Shown: in pieces, positions 37,247 to 45,656 of the stretch | Layout: the number at the start of each line of letters is the position of its first letter | How positions within the stretch are numbered: position 1 is the stretch's first letter | Assembly: GCA_017795085.1 (NCBI GenBank) | Contig: CP051246.1 | Span: 2,172,514-2,236,513 of the forward strand | Source: Salegentibacter sp. | GTDB lineage: Bacteria > Bacteroidota > Bacteroidia > Flavobacteriales > Flavobacteriaceae | DNA length: 64,000 nt | Direction: 5' to 3' | Translations under genes and position numbers: made by a program | Notes under the pieces: model-generated | The model's input: the letters and a program-made list of their open reading frames with translations, nothing else | Databases searched by the model: none | Told to the model about the DNA's origin: nothing

Positions 37247-38176
37247 TTATTGTTTAATTTTTGAAGCCAGCAAATAGATCACTGCCATACGTATAGCGAC
37301 CCCGTTTTGTACCTGATTCAGGATAATGGCGTGTTCAGAATCGGCCACATCACTTGTAATTTCCACGCCACGGTTTATTGGCCCCGGGTGCATAACCACA
37401 ATTTCTTTGTCCAGGCTATCCAAAATCTTCTTATTCAAGCCAAATTGCTGGGTATATTCACGGGTTGTAGGAAAATAACTAATGTCCATCCGCTCATTCT
37501 GAACCCGTAGCATATTAGCTACGTCACACCATTGCAAGGCTTTTCGCAAATCGGTTTCCACTCCTACTCCAAGAGATTCAATATATTTTGGAATAAGGGT
37601 TTTCGGGCCACAAACTTTTACATCGGCACCTTGTAATTTTAGTGCAAAAATATTAGAAAGGGCAACCCGGCTATGCAAAATATCGCCTACAATCACTACT
37701 TTTTTACCTCCTACACTACCAAGACGTTCTCTTATAGAATAAGTATCTAGCAAGGCTTGCGTAGGATGCTCGTGAGCACCGTCACCGGCATTTATGATAC
37801 TTGCGTTTACATTTTTAGAGAGAAAAATCCCGGCCCCGGGATTTGGATGCCGCATGACCACCATATCAACTTTCATCGATAAAATATTGTTTACCGTATC
37901 GATAAGCGTTTCTCCTTTTTTTACTGAAGAAGAAGCCGCTGAAAAGTTAATCACATCGGCACTAAGTCGTTTTTCAGCAAGTTCAAAAGAAAGGCGGGTT
38001 CGAGTAGAATTTTCAAAAAAAAGATTAGCAATAGTAACATCTCGTAGCGAAGGAACTTTTTTTATGGGCCGGTTAATTACCTCCTTAAAATGATCGGCCG
38101 TTTTAAAAATGAGCTCAATATCTTCTTTTTTCAGGTATTTTATCCCCAATAAATGGTCTACACTAAGTTCACTCAT
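37247..38176 (-). CDS. pyrB: Aspartate carbamoyltransferase catalytic chain
   Basis: PyrB makes carbamoyl aspartate, the first committed step of pyrimidine synthesis. 309 residues with the carbamoyl phosphate site 'FFENSTRTRLSFELAEKRL' near 53-71, 'HPTQALLDTYSIRERLG' near 136, 'GDILHSRVALSNIFAL' near 163 and 'VMHPGPINRGVEIT' near 263. It lies 108 bases downstream of pyrR on the same strand. No regulatory chain (pyrI) is in the window. Length is normal. Confidence 0.96.
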   Translation of the reverse strand: MSELSVDHLLGIKYLKKEDIELIFKTADHFKEVINRPIKKVPSLRDVTIANLFFENSTRTRLSFELAEKRLSADVINFSAASSSVKKGETLIDTVNNILSMKVDMVVMRHPNPGAGIFLSKNVNASIINAGDGAHEHPTQALLDTYSIRERLGSVGGKKVVIVGDILHSRVALSNIFALKLQGADVKVCGPKTLIPKYIESLGVGVETDLRKALQWCDVANMLRVQNERMDISYFPTTREYTQQFGLNKKILDSLDKEIVVMHPGPINRGVEITSDVADSEHAIILNQVQNGVAIRMAVIYLLASKIKQ

Positions 38177-38191
38177 CTATTTTTTAGTTTT

Positions 38192-38231
38192 TCTCACTAA
38201 GTGAGATTTCAAATGTTTCGACGCTTATGTC
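38192..38231 (-). promoter_or_regulatory. Two hairpins in the pyrR-pyrB leader
   Basis: On the minus strand, TTCGAC/GTCGAA (6-bp stem, loop ATAAGC) is followed 13 bases later by TCTCACT/AGTGAGA, a 15-bp palindrome at 38192-38206. Both lie within 60 bases before pyrB. There is no T-run, so a classic terminator is not visible. They may form an RNA element bound by PyrR or a stabilising leader. This is inference from position only. Confidence 0.35.
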
Positions 38232-38284
38232 GAATTTTTAAAAGTTCATTAAATATATACGTGAGCCAGCCTCACTGTAATTTC

Positions 38285-38824
38285 TTATTTTGAAATCAAG
38301 TATACCACGTCTTCCCCATCATTTTCTTTCCAGTTCACCTTTACTTTTTCTTCATTAATGGCATCAACCTGCCTCCCGTTATAATCGGGTTGAATAGGTA
38401 AATGCCGGCTAAACCTTCGGTCTATTAAACTTAAAAGTTCAATTTCTTTTGGCCTTCCAAAGCTTTGAATTGCCGTTAAAGCAGCCCTAATACTTCGCCC
38501 GGAATATAGAACATCATCTATAAAAATTACTCGTTGGTCTTCTACAATAAAATCAATTTTAGTTTTATTGGCCTCCAGCGGTTTTTCACCCCTTCTAAAA
38601 TCGTCGCGATAAAAGGTAATATCCAATCGTCCATACCTAACATTATTTAAAGCGTATTCTTTCTGAAGGATTTTAAGTAATCGTTCCGCTAGAAAAACAC
38701 CACGAGGTTGTATCCCGATAAGCACAGAGTTTTTAAAATCAGTATGGTTTTCTACTAATTGACAAGCCAGCCTGTGTAAGATAATATCTATTTCTTTCGC
38801 AGAAAGCAGGACTTTTTGGCTCAT
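38285..38824 (-). CDS. pyrR: Bifunctional pyr operon regulator / uracil phosphoribosyltransferase
   Basis: The 179-residue protein has the type-I PRTase fold. The PRPP loop is 'RVIFIDDVLYSGRSIRAALT' near 97-116. The PyrR-specific 'GIQPRGVFLAERLLKIL' is near 37, and 'RYGRLDITFYRDDFRR' near 63. In Gram-positives PyrR binds pyr mRNA to attenuate transcription and also has uracil PRTase activity. In Bacteroidota the regulatory role is presumed from the position upstream of pyrB. Confidence 0.9.
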   Translation of the reverse strand: MSQKVLLSAKEIDIILHRLACQLVENHTDFKNSVLIGIQPRGVFLAERLLKILQKEYALNNVRYGRLDITFYRDDFRRGEKPLEANKTKIDFIVEDQRVIFIDDVLYSGRSIRAALTAIQSFGRPKEIELLSLIDRRFSRHLPIQPDYNGRQVDAINEEKVKVNWKENDGEDVVYLISK

Positions 38825-39022
38825 AGGCTTAAAAGATGAAGGTTAATACGGCAAAAATAAGCTTTTTATTTTTTCTGAAAACCCTGTATGGGGATTAAGA
38901 AATATTTAGCGTAAAATTATTTAAAAAACTGTAACTTTAAATGAATAAACCTATTAAAGGTATTGTCACTGAGGTCAAAAAAACTATTGCATCACTCAAC
39001 TAATCTTTTAAAAACTAAAAAT

Positions 39023-39340
39023 ATGAACCGACATAGTTATGATACCGCAAGTGAAGCCATTAATGACCTCATACGGCGTGGGTACACGACAGATTTTTCT
39101 TTATTGAATGAAAAAGACTGTATTATATGCAAACAAACAACTTTGGAATTATCGCCCGATGAATTTGATATTGATGAAATTTACAGGTTTGAAGGCAATA
39201 CCGATCCCGGCGATGAAATGATAGTTTTTGGAATTTCTTCCGAGGCTCATCATGTAAAAGGAATTTTGGTTAATGCCTATGGAATGTACAGTGACTCTAA
39301 AACTTCCAATATTACCCGGCGACTCCATAAGCATCTTTAA
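39023..39340 (+). CDS. Small conserved protein (PRPP-synthetase-annotated family)
   Basis: About 105 residues from the ATG at 39023. A GTG/TTG-type extension to 38963 is less likely. The protein is acidic in the middle, with 'YDTASEAINDLIRRGYTTDF' at 5-24, 'LSPDEFDIDEIYRFEGNTDP' near 43 and 'GILVNAYGMYSDS' near 81. Flavobacterial homologues are often labelled phosphoribosylpyrophosphate synthetase, but nothing here resembles that enzyme and the name should not be trusted. Monocistronic, after a promoter-sized gap from the divergent pyrR. Function unknown. Confidence 0.7.
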   Translation: MNRHSYDTASEAINDLIRRGYTTDFSLLNEKDCIICKQTTLELSPDEFDIDEIYRFEGNTDPGDEMIVFGISSEAHHVKGILVNAYGMYSDSKTSNITRRLHKHL

Positions 39341-39420
39341 TTCATTCACTAACTTTTAAAATTTTAAGAACACCTGGGAGCTAAAACCTCCCATTTATTT
39401 TTAAAAAAAACTACTACACT

Positions 39421-40359
39421 ATGGAAAACAAAATATTAGGACTACACCATATAACTGCCATCGCCGGAGACCCACAGCGAAATCACGATTTTTACACAGG
39501 CGTCCTGGGTTTAAGAATGGTAAAAAAAACCGTGAATTTTGATGACCCCCAGACCTATCATTTTTATTTTGGGAATGAAACCGGTAGCCCGGGTACCATC
39601 CTTACATTTTTTCCCTGGCCACGGGTTAAACCAGGAAAAAACGGCGCAGGCATGGCCACCTTAATAAGCTATTCGGTACCGGAAGGCAGTCTCGAATTTT
39701 GGCAAAAAAGATTTAAAATCAAAAAAGTAAAACATGGTGAAATAATAGAAAAATTTAGAGAAAAATGTTTGCCTTTTGAAGATCCAGACGGACTTCAATT
39801 GGAATTGGTAGCAACCACTCATAAAGATCAAAGACAGGCTTGGGAAACCGATGAAATCTCTTCTGAAAAGGCTTTAAAAGGTTTTCATAATGTAACACTT
39901 ACTTTAAATAAAAAAGAGGGCACTGTCGAAATACTAACCGAAATATTTGATTATAAACTTATTGGCCGGGAAGATAACCGCTATCGCTATAAAACCGATG
40001 CTGTAGAAAATGCAGCGATTATAGATATTTTAGAAATCCCGGGTGCTGCACCGGGCTTAAACGCCGGCGGCACCAATCATCATATTGCTTTCAGGGTAAA
40101 AGATGAAGAGACCCAAATGCAAATGCGAGGTAAAATCTTGGAATACCGACTTCAAATTACTGAAAAAATAGATCGCGATTATTTTTTTTCACTTTATTTT
40201 CGGGAACCCGGCGGTGTGCTTTTTGAAATCGCTACCGATAATCCCGGATTTACTCGTGATGAATCGCTTGAAGAGCTGGGGAACAGCCTTAAACTACCGA
40301 GTCAATATGAGCCTTCCCGTGAACGCATTGAACAACTACTACCTGAATTAAAACATTAA
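39421..40359 (+). CDS. Ring-cleaving dioxygenase, VOC/glyoxalase superfamily (MhqO-like)
   Basis: A 312-residue tandem VOC protein. The first half begins 'GLHHITAIAGDPQRNHDFYT' with metal-ligand His near residue 8-9. The second half has 'GFHNVTLTLNKKEGTVEIL' near 152 and 'GGTNHHIAFRVKDEETQMQM' near 218, closing with the metal-ligand Glu in 'GVLFEIATDNPGF' near 280. Homologues such as MhqO of Bacillus are implicated in resistance to methyl-hydroquinone. The gene is followed 2 bases later by an MhqD-like hydrolase, so the pair matches the mhqO-mhqD arrangement. Confidence 0.88.
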   Translation: MENKILGLHHITAIAGDPQRNHDFYTGVLGLRMVKKTVNFDDPQTYHFYFGNETGSPGTILTFFPWPRVKPGKNGAGMATLISYSVPEGSLEFWQKRFKIKKVKHGEIIEKFREKCLPFEDPDGLQLELVATTHKDQRQAWETDEISSEKALKGFHNVTLTLNKKEGTVEILTEIFDYKLIGREDNRYRYKTDAVENAAIIDILEIPGAAPGLNAGGTNHHIAFRVKDEETQMQMRGKILEYRLQITEKIDRDYFFSLYFREPGGVLFEIATDNPGFTRDESLEELGNSLKLPSQYEPSRERIEQLLPELKH

Positions 40360-40361
40360 TT

Positions 40362-40979
40362 ATGCATAAAAAAGATATTCACTATGCTGGAAAAAATATT
40401 GAAGAAGCCAAAAAAGCAGTAATTTTATTTCATGGTCGTGGATCTAATACCCGGGATATCTTCGGACTTGCTTCCCACCTTGACTTAGAAAATTATGCTC
40501 AAATAGCACTCCAGGCCACCAATAATACCTGGTATCCTTATTCGTTTTTAGCTAAGCCAAAACAAAATGAACCCTGGCTATCTTCAGCTTTAAGTATATT
40601 AGAAAAATTGCTTGAAGAACTTAAAGAAAAAGGCTTTACTTCTAAAAATATATACTTGGCCGGATTCTCACAGGGCGCATGTCTTTGCCTGGAATTCGCA
40701 GCCCGAAATGCACAAAAATTTGGCGGAATTGCTGCTTTTACCGGAGGATTAATTGGTGATAAAATCTATGCTGAAAATTATTCAGGTAATTTTCAGCAAA
40801 CTCCAATTTTTATTGGTACGGGAAATCCCGATACCCATGTTCCAGTAGAAAGAGTAAAAGATTCCGAAAAAATTTTTATAAAAATGAACGCCGAGGTTAA
40901 AATTAAAATCTACGAAAATCGTCCACACACTATCTCCCAAGAAGAAATTGAATTGGCTAAAAAAATAGTTTTTGATTAA
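40362..40979 (+). CDS. Alpha/beta hydrolase, carboxylesterase/phospholipase type (MhqD-like)
   Basis: The 205-residue alpha/beta hydrolase has the nucleophile elbow 'LAGFSQGACLCLEFAAR' near 99-115, an acid in 'GTGNPDTHVPV' near 153 and the catalytic His in 'ENRPHTISQEE' near 188. 'VILFHGRGSNTRDIFGL' near 17 forms the oxyanion region. Size and motifs match the short esterase family of MhqD and YpfH. Co-transcribed with the dioxygenase. A strong terminator follows 36 bases after the stop, and the genomic island begins directly after that. Confidence 0.88.
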   Translation: MHKKDIHYAGKNIEEAKKAVILFHGRGSNTRDIFGLASHLDLENYAQIALQATNNTWYPYSFLAKPKQNEPWLSSALSILEKLLEELKEKGFTSKNIYLAGFSQGACLCLEFAARNAQKFGGIAAFTGGLIGDKIYAENYSGNFQQTPIFIGTGNPDTHVPVERVKDSEKIFIKMNAEVKIKIYENRPHTISQEEIELAKKIVFD

Positions 40980-41015
40980 TCACCTGATAATTAGTCCTGT
41001 TCCACAATCAGACTT

Positions 41016-41046
41016 AACCCATATCAAATGATATGGGTTTTTTTAA
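41016..41046 (+). terminator. Strong rho-independent terminator after the mhqD-like gene
   Basis: AACCCATATC and GATATGGGTT form a perfect 10-bp stem with an AAAT loop, followed by a run of T. It marks the end of the core-genome segment, only 4 bases before the first att-like repeat. Confidence 0.9.
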
Positions 41047-41050
41047 AAAA

Positions 41051-41116
41051 ACTGAAAATCAATAGATTAACAGTGTTTTTTGTATTCTTTTAAATAAGGC
41101 TTGTCGGGGTGGCAGG
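41051..41116. repeat. att-like site A (left end of island)
   Basis: ACTGAAAATC AATAGATTAA then CAGTGTTTT, about 25 bases of spacer and the 13-bp core GTCGGGGTGGCAG at 41103-41115. The same layout recurs at 63754-63817 (site C) and, diverged, at 45182-45245 (site B). The core read backwards, CTGCCACCCCGAC, looks like the 3' acceptor and T-arm end of a tRNA gene. No complete tRNA follows, so this is a left-end fragment. Confidence 0.75.
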
Positions 41117-41518
41117 GTTAGTTTGCCGCTCCCTTAATACCAGTAAATGCAGTACTTTTCTTTATTTTCTTTCCTTCAGTTAACCGAATAGGTAACTTTT
41201 AGGGTGATTAAACTTCCTATTCAAAGATAGAACTTTTTAAATTATGAACTTTTATATGCCTCGAATTTTATTAACCCGCTTTACGAGGTTGGACTTCCAT
41301 CTTCATTTTTTCTTTAATTATTTACGGCCAAAACCCTATAAAATTAATGTAGAACTTTTTTTCACGGAAAAATTATTGCAGCCTTGTAAATTCAACAATT
41401 TTTTCACGGAAAAGTCGAATATGTAATCTATTTACCACTTTTAATTGATTAAGTTTTCTTTATAATTGAATTGACGCAACCTTTTTGAATTCTTTGCATC
41501 TAATTAGAAATTATTATT
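41117..41518. other. Gene-free island edge
   Basis: About 400 bases between att site A and the first cargo gene. The only pattern I see is a 9-base direct repeat CACGGAAAA with T-rich lead-in, at about 41364 and 41406. The spacing of 42 bases is about four helical turns, which might suit a protein-binding array, but that is weak. No gene is supported. Confidence 0.4.
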
Positions 41519-42037
41519 ATGAAAAAATTTCTTTTTATTCTGACAAATGCATTATTAATTGCCTCGTGTTCTAAAAATAATGAGTCAATTGAATCGGAAA
41601 TTATACGGGCAGATAAAATAATATTTGGTGGAGTTTATGGAATGTGTGGTGGAGACTGTAGAGATTTGTATTTTATAAATGATGACCAATTATATAAGGA
41701 TGCCGATAATAATTCCGATGAATATGGGAGCTGGTCAAATACCTCTTTTGAAGAGGAACTTGATCAACAGGAATTTAATAATACTGAGAGTCTATTAAAC
41801 GTGCCATCGAGTTTATTAAATCAAGATACTTCGGATGAACTTCTCGTTCAAGCCTGGGCTGATGTAGATTATTACATTTATATTGAAAAGGATGGAAAGA
41901 CAAAAGAATTAATTCTTGATCACATTCATCCAGACGCCAGTCCTGAAATTAAAGCCTATTTTAATACATTTCTAAAAAGCTATGAAGAATTAGGGGGTTA
42001 CATGATTGATACAACCAATATTGAACGCTATTATTAA
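41519..42037 (+). CDS. Small lipoprotein of unknown function
   Basis: A 172-residue protein with a lipoprotein signal ('LLIASC' at residues 12-17). The mature part is acidic and has one Cys pair in 'GVYGMCGGDCRDLYF' near 37-51, which may hold a metal or a disulfide. The end has 'SPEIKAYFNTFLKSYEELG'. I do not recognise the family. It stands alone at the left edge of the island and is a plausible cargo gene. Confidence 0.6.
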   Translation: MKKFLFILTNALLIASCSKNNESIESEIIRADKIIFGGVYGMCGGDCRDLYFINDDQLYKDADNNSDEYGSWSNTSFEEELDQQEFNNTESLLNVPSSLLNQDTSDELLVQAWADVDYYIYIEKDGKTKELILDHIHPDASPEIKAYFNTFLKSYEELGGYMIDTTNIERYY

Positions 42038-42132
42038 TTTTTTTCTTCAGGTCTGGATTGAAAGTAATACCAAAACGTTTATCTCTTTTCCTTCTGTTTT
42101 AATAAAAGGTTCATATAAATTGTCTTGAACAC

Positions 42133-42425
42133 GTGCTAGGGGTTAGCTAAAATTCACCGTTCAGGATTTCCATTTATCCTTTAAAAACCTTCTTACATTA
42201 CCTTACCTTTTGCTGCTAAAAATTAGTTGGAGCACATAAACCGACAGGCTATTTATAGCTCCTATATAATTTCCAAAGCTTGAAGATGATAGGCATCAAA
42301 AGGTAAAGTGACGGAGCTGGAAGAAGTAAATGAAACATCGAATATTCAAATCATCCTGATCTACAATTGTTTTTCTTTCATCCGCAAAAGGAAAATGCTT
42401 AAAATAAAAAAAGTAAATGTTTTTA
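42133..42425 (-). repeat. Structured ~290-bp repeat, copy 1
   Basis: Read on the minus strand, this stretch aligns along most of its length with 49145-49432. Shared blocks include TTTACTTTTTT, TTTTAAGCATTTTCCTTTT, CATTTA-TTCTTCCAG, a stem GGAGCTATAAATAGCC...GGTTTATG-GCTCC and GATGTAAGAAGG-TTTTTAAAG. The two copies are in opposite orientation. The first 110 bases also match 55165-55272. No long reading frame is shared, so it is probably non-coding. Confidence 0.7.
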
Positions 42426-42457
42426 TTCTGGACTTACCCCTTAAACATCCCTTTTTT

Positions 42458-42511
42458 TTATTGCGACCATCGGGAGCAATCAAGATTGTGCCCACAGGCA
42501 CACATCTTGCA
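42458..42511. repeat. REP-like palindromic element, copy 1
   Basis: A small ATTGC...GCAAT stem is followed by a strong hairpin at 42481-42509: CAAGAT then GTGCC pairs with GGCAC then ATCTTG, loop CACA. An almost identical 54-base sequence in the opposite orientation is at 47805-47858 (about two mismatches). The GGGAGC just before the stem recalls the tetranucleotide of REP elements moved by RAYT transposases. No RAYT gene is in the window. Confidence 0.7.
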
Positions 42512-42656
42512 CTTCCTGCTTCAGTTGGTAAAGTAAGTTGTAGTTCCTTACTATCCTGCTTAGACTTTTTCCTTCAGCAGGGGTGAAAATAAGTTCCTCC
42601 ATACTCGGAACTTTAACCTTCCTGGAATAGGATTTATATTTTTTAGGCTTTTTCAT
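42480..42656 (-). CDS. Small basic protein, probably truncated mobilisation gene
   Basis: A 58-residue frame starting with ATG at 42656, inside the end of the primase-like gene (14-base overlap). It reads 'MKKPKKYKSYSRKVKVPSME' and continues with a helical part 'SLSRIVRNYNLLYQLK'. The last 11 or so codons and the stop lie within the REP-like hairpin at 42481-42509, so insertion of that element seems to have cut off the original C-terminus. Position after a primase gene suggests a mobilisation accessory protein (BfmA/BtgA-like), but it is too short to prove. Confidence 0.5.
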   Translation of the reverse strand: MKKPKKYKSYSRKVKVPSMEELIFTPAEGKSLSRIVRNYNLLYQLKQEVQDVCLWAQS

Positions 42657-43494
42657 TTTTCAATTTTTCATTGAGATCGACATAGCCTTTATACAAGTTA
42701 CTGCAATTTTCGATATGGGTATACCGGCTTGTAAGATTATGGGTTGATTTTTCTCCGGCAGCATCATTATCCAAAAAGAGCAGCACACGTTCATAGTTTT
42801 GAAGGATCGTTTCAATCTGTTGGATAAAGGCCAGGGAATTTAAAATGATAACATCGGAACACGCTACCAGTAATTCATCGATAGTGGCCAAGGAAAGAAA
42901 ATCAAACATCCCTTCTGTGACAATTAACTGTTTCGAATCTCGCTCAAGAAAGGAATAGGTTTTGGGACTGCTGGAGTTTTTATAGTATTTATTGCGAAGT
43001 TCCCAGCCGCCCTTATGATTTTTGAGACCGATAGCAAAAAACGGTTTCCCTTTATATTGATAGTTCACTTGGCTACAGTACTTCCTGGAAATTTTTACTG
43101 GAATTTTGCGTGCATATAAATACCGAAGTAATGCCGGGTGTTGCAGCGGTTCAATTCCAGTAATGAGGAGTTTCGCTTTAGTTAATAAGTCATTTTGAGG
43201 CGGGCTAAAAGAGAAGGATCCCATATCCTCTTTTAAAAATTCCAGTGCTTCTTTTACAGAGCAGGATTTAAGCTCCATAATAAGGTCTATGGTTGAACCT
43301 CCTTTTCCTATTCCGAAGTCGTACCATACATTCTTCAATAAAGAGACATTAAAAGAGGCTTGTGTTTCTGACCGAAGGGGGCTCAGAAACCAAGCTTCTT
43401 TTTCTGATTTCCTGGTCGGAAAGTGCCCTAATTTTGCCAGCGTTTTGACGATGCAAATATTACGGGCGCTTTCCCAGCTTAAACTTTTTTCCAT
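42643..43494 (-). CDS. Primase-like protein with degenerate CHC2 domain and Toprim domain
   Basis: 283 residues. The N-terminal part (1-90) has the outline of a DnaG zinc-binding domain, including 'VWYDFGIGKGGSTIDLIMEL' near 53-72, but the Cys/His zinc ligands are absent. The C-terminal Toprim domain begins near 185 ('QLIVTEGMFDFLSLATI') and has the 'LLFLDNDAAGEKST' acidic motif near 240. Such short primases are typical of Bacteroidota mobilisable elements, where they prime replication of transferred single-stranded DNA. It is the gene downstream of integrase 1 and overlaps a small basic gene. No relaxase remains nearby, so the element is probably immobile. Confidence 0.75.
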   Translation of the reverse strand: MEKSLSWESARNICIVKTLAKLGHFPTRKSEKEAWFLSPLRSETQASFNVSLLKNVWYDFGIGKGGSTIDLIMELKSCSVKEALEFLKEDMGSFSFSPPQNDLLTKAKLLITGIEPLQHPALLRYLYARKIPVKISRKYCSQVNYQYKGKPFFAIGLKNHKGGWELRNKYYKNSSSPKTYSFLERDSKQLIVTEGMFDFLSLATIDELLVACSDVIILNSLAFIQQIETILQNYERVLLFLDNDAAGEKSTHNLTSRYTHIENCSNLYKGYVDLNEKLKNEKA

Positions 43495-43817
43495 TTTTTC
43501 TCGTTTTTATCTCAAATTCCATCAAATCACTTCAAAATTCATCATCACTTTATTTTTGATGACAGTTTGATGACAAAACAATGAAAACCCGTGAACCTTT
43601 GATATTACTGGGATTATCACCTTAGCTTTTCTCTTCTGTCATCATTCATCAAAAAAAGAAGGAATTCAAAAGTTTTTTCTCTTTAGTTGCCATCCTATTT
43701 TTCTAAATTAGTGAAAATCGCCTGAAAACATCTCTACACACTGGACTTCGAGGCCTCATCGTTTCCGCATCGTTTCATCGTTCTTAATTTTGCTTTTCAT
43801 TTTTTCCGTAGTTGGTT
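43495..43817. other. Gap between integrase 1 and primase, with short iterons
   Basis: 323 bases without a gene. CATCGTT(T/C) occurs three times at 43757, 43768 and 43776 (spacings 11 and 8). TCATCA/TGATGA motifs lie near 43545-43570. Mobilisable elements often have a small excisionase gene here, but none is found. The repeats could be a binding array, or simply chance in AT-rich DNA. Confidence 0.4.
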
Positions 43818-45014
43818 TCAGGAGAGTTTCGACTGAAACATATCCATATCGTCTCCTAATTTTTGATCTATCACCCTGGCATAGATTTGCGTAGTCGATA
43901 ACTTAGAGTACCCCAGGAGCTTTGAAACAGTTTCTATAGGTACGCCATTGGATAGGGTGATGGTCGTGGCAAAGGTATGCCTGGCCACGTGAAAACTGAG
44001 TTTCTTTCGAATCTTGCACTGAAAAGCAATTTCTTTAAGGTAACGATTACTGTAAACCGAGAGTAACTTGTCATCGCTGGAATTACGATTTTGTGCTAAA
44101 ATATTGATTGCTTTCTCCAATAAGGGTATTTTCATTGGGATTTGGCTTTTTTCTCGCCGGCAATAGATCCAGTCCTTCCCATTTAACCCTTTGATCAGGT
44201 TATTTATAGTTAGGTACTTTACATCTACATAAGACAGGCCGGTATAGCAAGCGAAAAGAAAAATATTCTTAGTGTTCTCCAGGGTGACCTGTGAGAATCG
44301 CGTTTCCTCAATATATTTTAGTTCCCTTTGGGTTAAATATACACGATCAAATTTCTCAAATTTCATTTTATAGTCCCGGAACGGATCTTTATCCAGCCAT
44401 CCAAGTTTAATAGCTAAATTGGAGAGCTTCTTAAAACGCTCTAGGTGTTTCATTATCCCGTTATTGCTTAGTTGCTTTTTACCTTTTTTATTTTTCTGTC
44501 GCCTTAGAAATTTTTCAAACCCGGTTATGAATTGATAATTGATACTTTTAAGGTAAATATTGGTGGTTTTATGGTCCTTGGAAAGGTAGCTTAACAGGTA
44601 TTTTTCCGTTGCTCCATAATTTTTAAGGGTACCAGGTTTTAGCACATCCACCATAGTAGATTTATGATGATAAATAATGTCCTGGAGGAATTTGAAAGTA
44701 ATATCCGATCCCAAAAACCGGGATTTTACAGCCTGGGCGGTAATAACCTGATTTTCTTTAAGCAGGTCTTCATAACACTGTAATAATTTAGCGTATTTGG
44801 CATCCAGGTAGTTATTTAACCTGGTAGCCTCCTGATTTCTTCCTTTTATCCGATGGGCGTGTTCATCCCAGGATTCCGGATCACATTCTCTACGCAAACT
44901 AATTTCTGCCCGACGACCATTAACGGTTACCCTCGCATATATAGGTAACCGATTGTCTTTACTTTTCGCTTTATTAAGCCAAAATAGAATACGGAAAGTG
45001 GTTGTTGTTTTCAT
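43818..45014 (-). CDS. Tyrosine recombinase/integrase 1 (IntDOT-like)
   Basis: 398 residues: an N-terminal arm-binding domain ('FRILFWLNKAKSKDNRLPIY', residues 7-26), a SAM-like core-binding domain (about 105-215), and a C-terminal catalytic domain. The catalytic block near 253 reads 'ACYTGLSYVDVKYL', with Ser where classical integrases have Arg I. The same substitution is known from IntDOT of CTnDOT. 'HVARHTFATTI' near 340 and the nucleophile Tyr in 'TTQIYARV' near 380 are present. The usual His before it ('GHSK') is Tyr here ('GYSK'). It lies 167 bases left of att-like site B and is probably its cognate recombinase. Confidence 0.9.
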   Translation of the reverse strand: MKTTTTFRILFWLNKAKSKDNRLPIYARVTVNGRRAEISLRRECDPESWDEHAHRIKGRNQEATRLNNYLDAKYAKLLQCYEDLLKENQVITAQAVKSRFLGSDITFKFLQDIIYHHKSTMVDVLKPGTLKNYGATEKYLLSYLSKDHKTTNIYLKSINYQFITGFEKFLRRQKNKKGKKQLSNNGIMKHLERFKKLSNLAIKLGWLDKDPFRDYKMKFEKFDRVYLTQRELKYIEETRFSQVTLENTKNIFLFACYTGLSYVDVKYLTINNLIKGLNGKDWIYCRREKSQIPMKIPLLEKAINILAQNRNSSDDKLLSVYSNRYLKEIAFQCKIRKKLSFHVARHTFATTITLSNGVPIETVSKLLGYSKLSTTQIYARVIDQKLGDDMDMFQSKLS

Positions 45015-45656
45015 TGCCTTTCATTTAGATAACCGATTAAACATAATTGCCGAAAGTCAATCACGCTAAAGCCCCAAGGCTACTGAAAGGTAAGAAAAAA
45101 TAGGTGACCGATTAGGTAACCGAACTGGTCACATTTTAGATGATATCAAACAAAAAAAATGATTTCCAGTTTCATTAAAGAACTGAAAATCATTTATTTA
45201 GTGGTTTTTTAGTATTTTTTGATACACTAAAAGTCGGGGCGGCAGGAAACTTTTGAGGCTTCATCAGCCAAGTAATACCGCGATATTGTATCTTTAATTC
45301 TGGATATATTCACCGAATCATTCACTAAATTAAAAAGAACAACAAGACTTATTTTATTTGATCGTCTTTGATATTATAAAGATATAAAAAATATTTATTC
45401 ATTAGAAAAGTCTTTCTCTTTCATCTCAAAACCTGAGCCGTTTTAAAATTTTATTTTCCAATGTCCTCTTTTATAAGGTCTGATTCTTTAAAGGACTCCA
45501 CTTTCTATTAAGTTTGCAATCTGTTTCAACAGCTTTTTATGAAATACTTATTACTGCAGCATTGTTGAAGCCTATTTATAGGCACTATAAATCAATGTTA
45601 AGATTTTTTTCAAAATTATTCCGAACTTTTACCGAACCTTCTTCCGAACTTTATGT
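45015..45656. other. Intergenic region holding att-like site B
   Basis: Apart from att site B, this 640-base stretch has a 15-bp imperfect stem (AAATGATTTcCAGTT / AACTGaAAATCATTT) at about 45158-45195 that partly overlaps the site, and a small hairpin GCCTAT/ATAGGC near 45569. No gene is supported. Confidence 0.5.
45182..45247. repeat. att-like site B (internal junction)
   Basis: ACTGAAAATCATTTATTTAG then GTGGTTTTTTAGTATTTTTT and the core GTCGGGGCGGCAGG at 45233-45246, one mismatch from the cores of sites A and C. It is the most diverged of the three. It lies 167 bases upstream of integrase 1, which points to a separate integration event from that of sites A and C. Confidence 0.65.

Noticed and set aside
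39023..39340. PRPP synthetase function for the small protein
   Set aside because: The family label is not supported by any PRPP-synthetase motif or by length.
41103..41115. A tRNA gene at the att cores
   Set aside because: Only the 3' acceptor-like 13 bases are present at 41103, 45233 and 63805. No anticodon arm or D-arm sequence follows.
42308..42586. 92-residue frame over the repeat and REP-like element
   Set aside because: It runs through non-coding repeat DNA, and the repeat copies do not keep the frame.
43757..43783. Iterons as a replication origin
   Set aside because: Only three short copies with unequal spacing and no replication gene nearby; noted only as a weak pattern.
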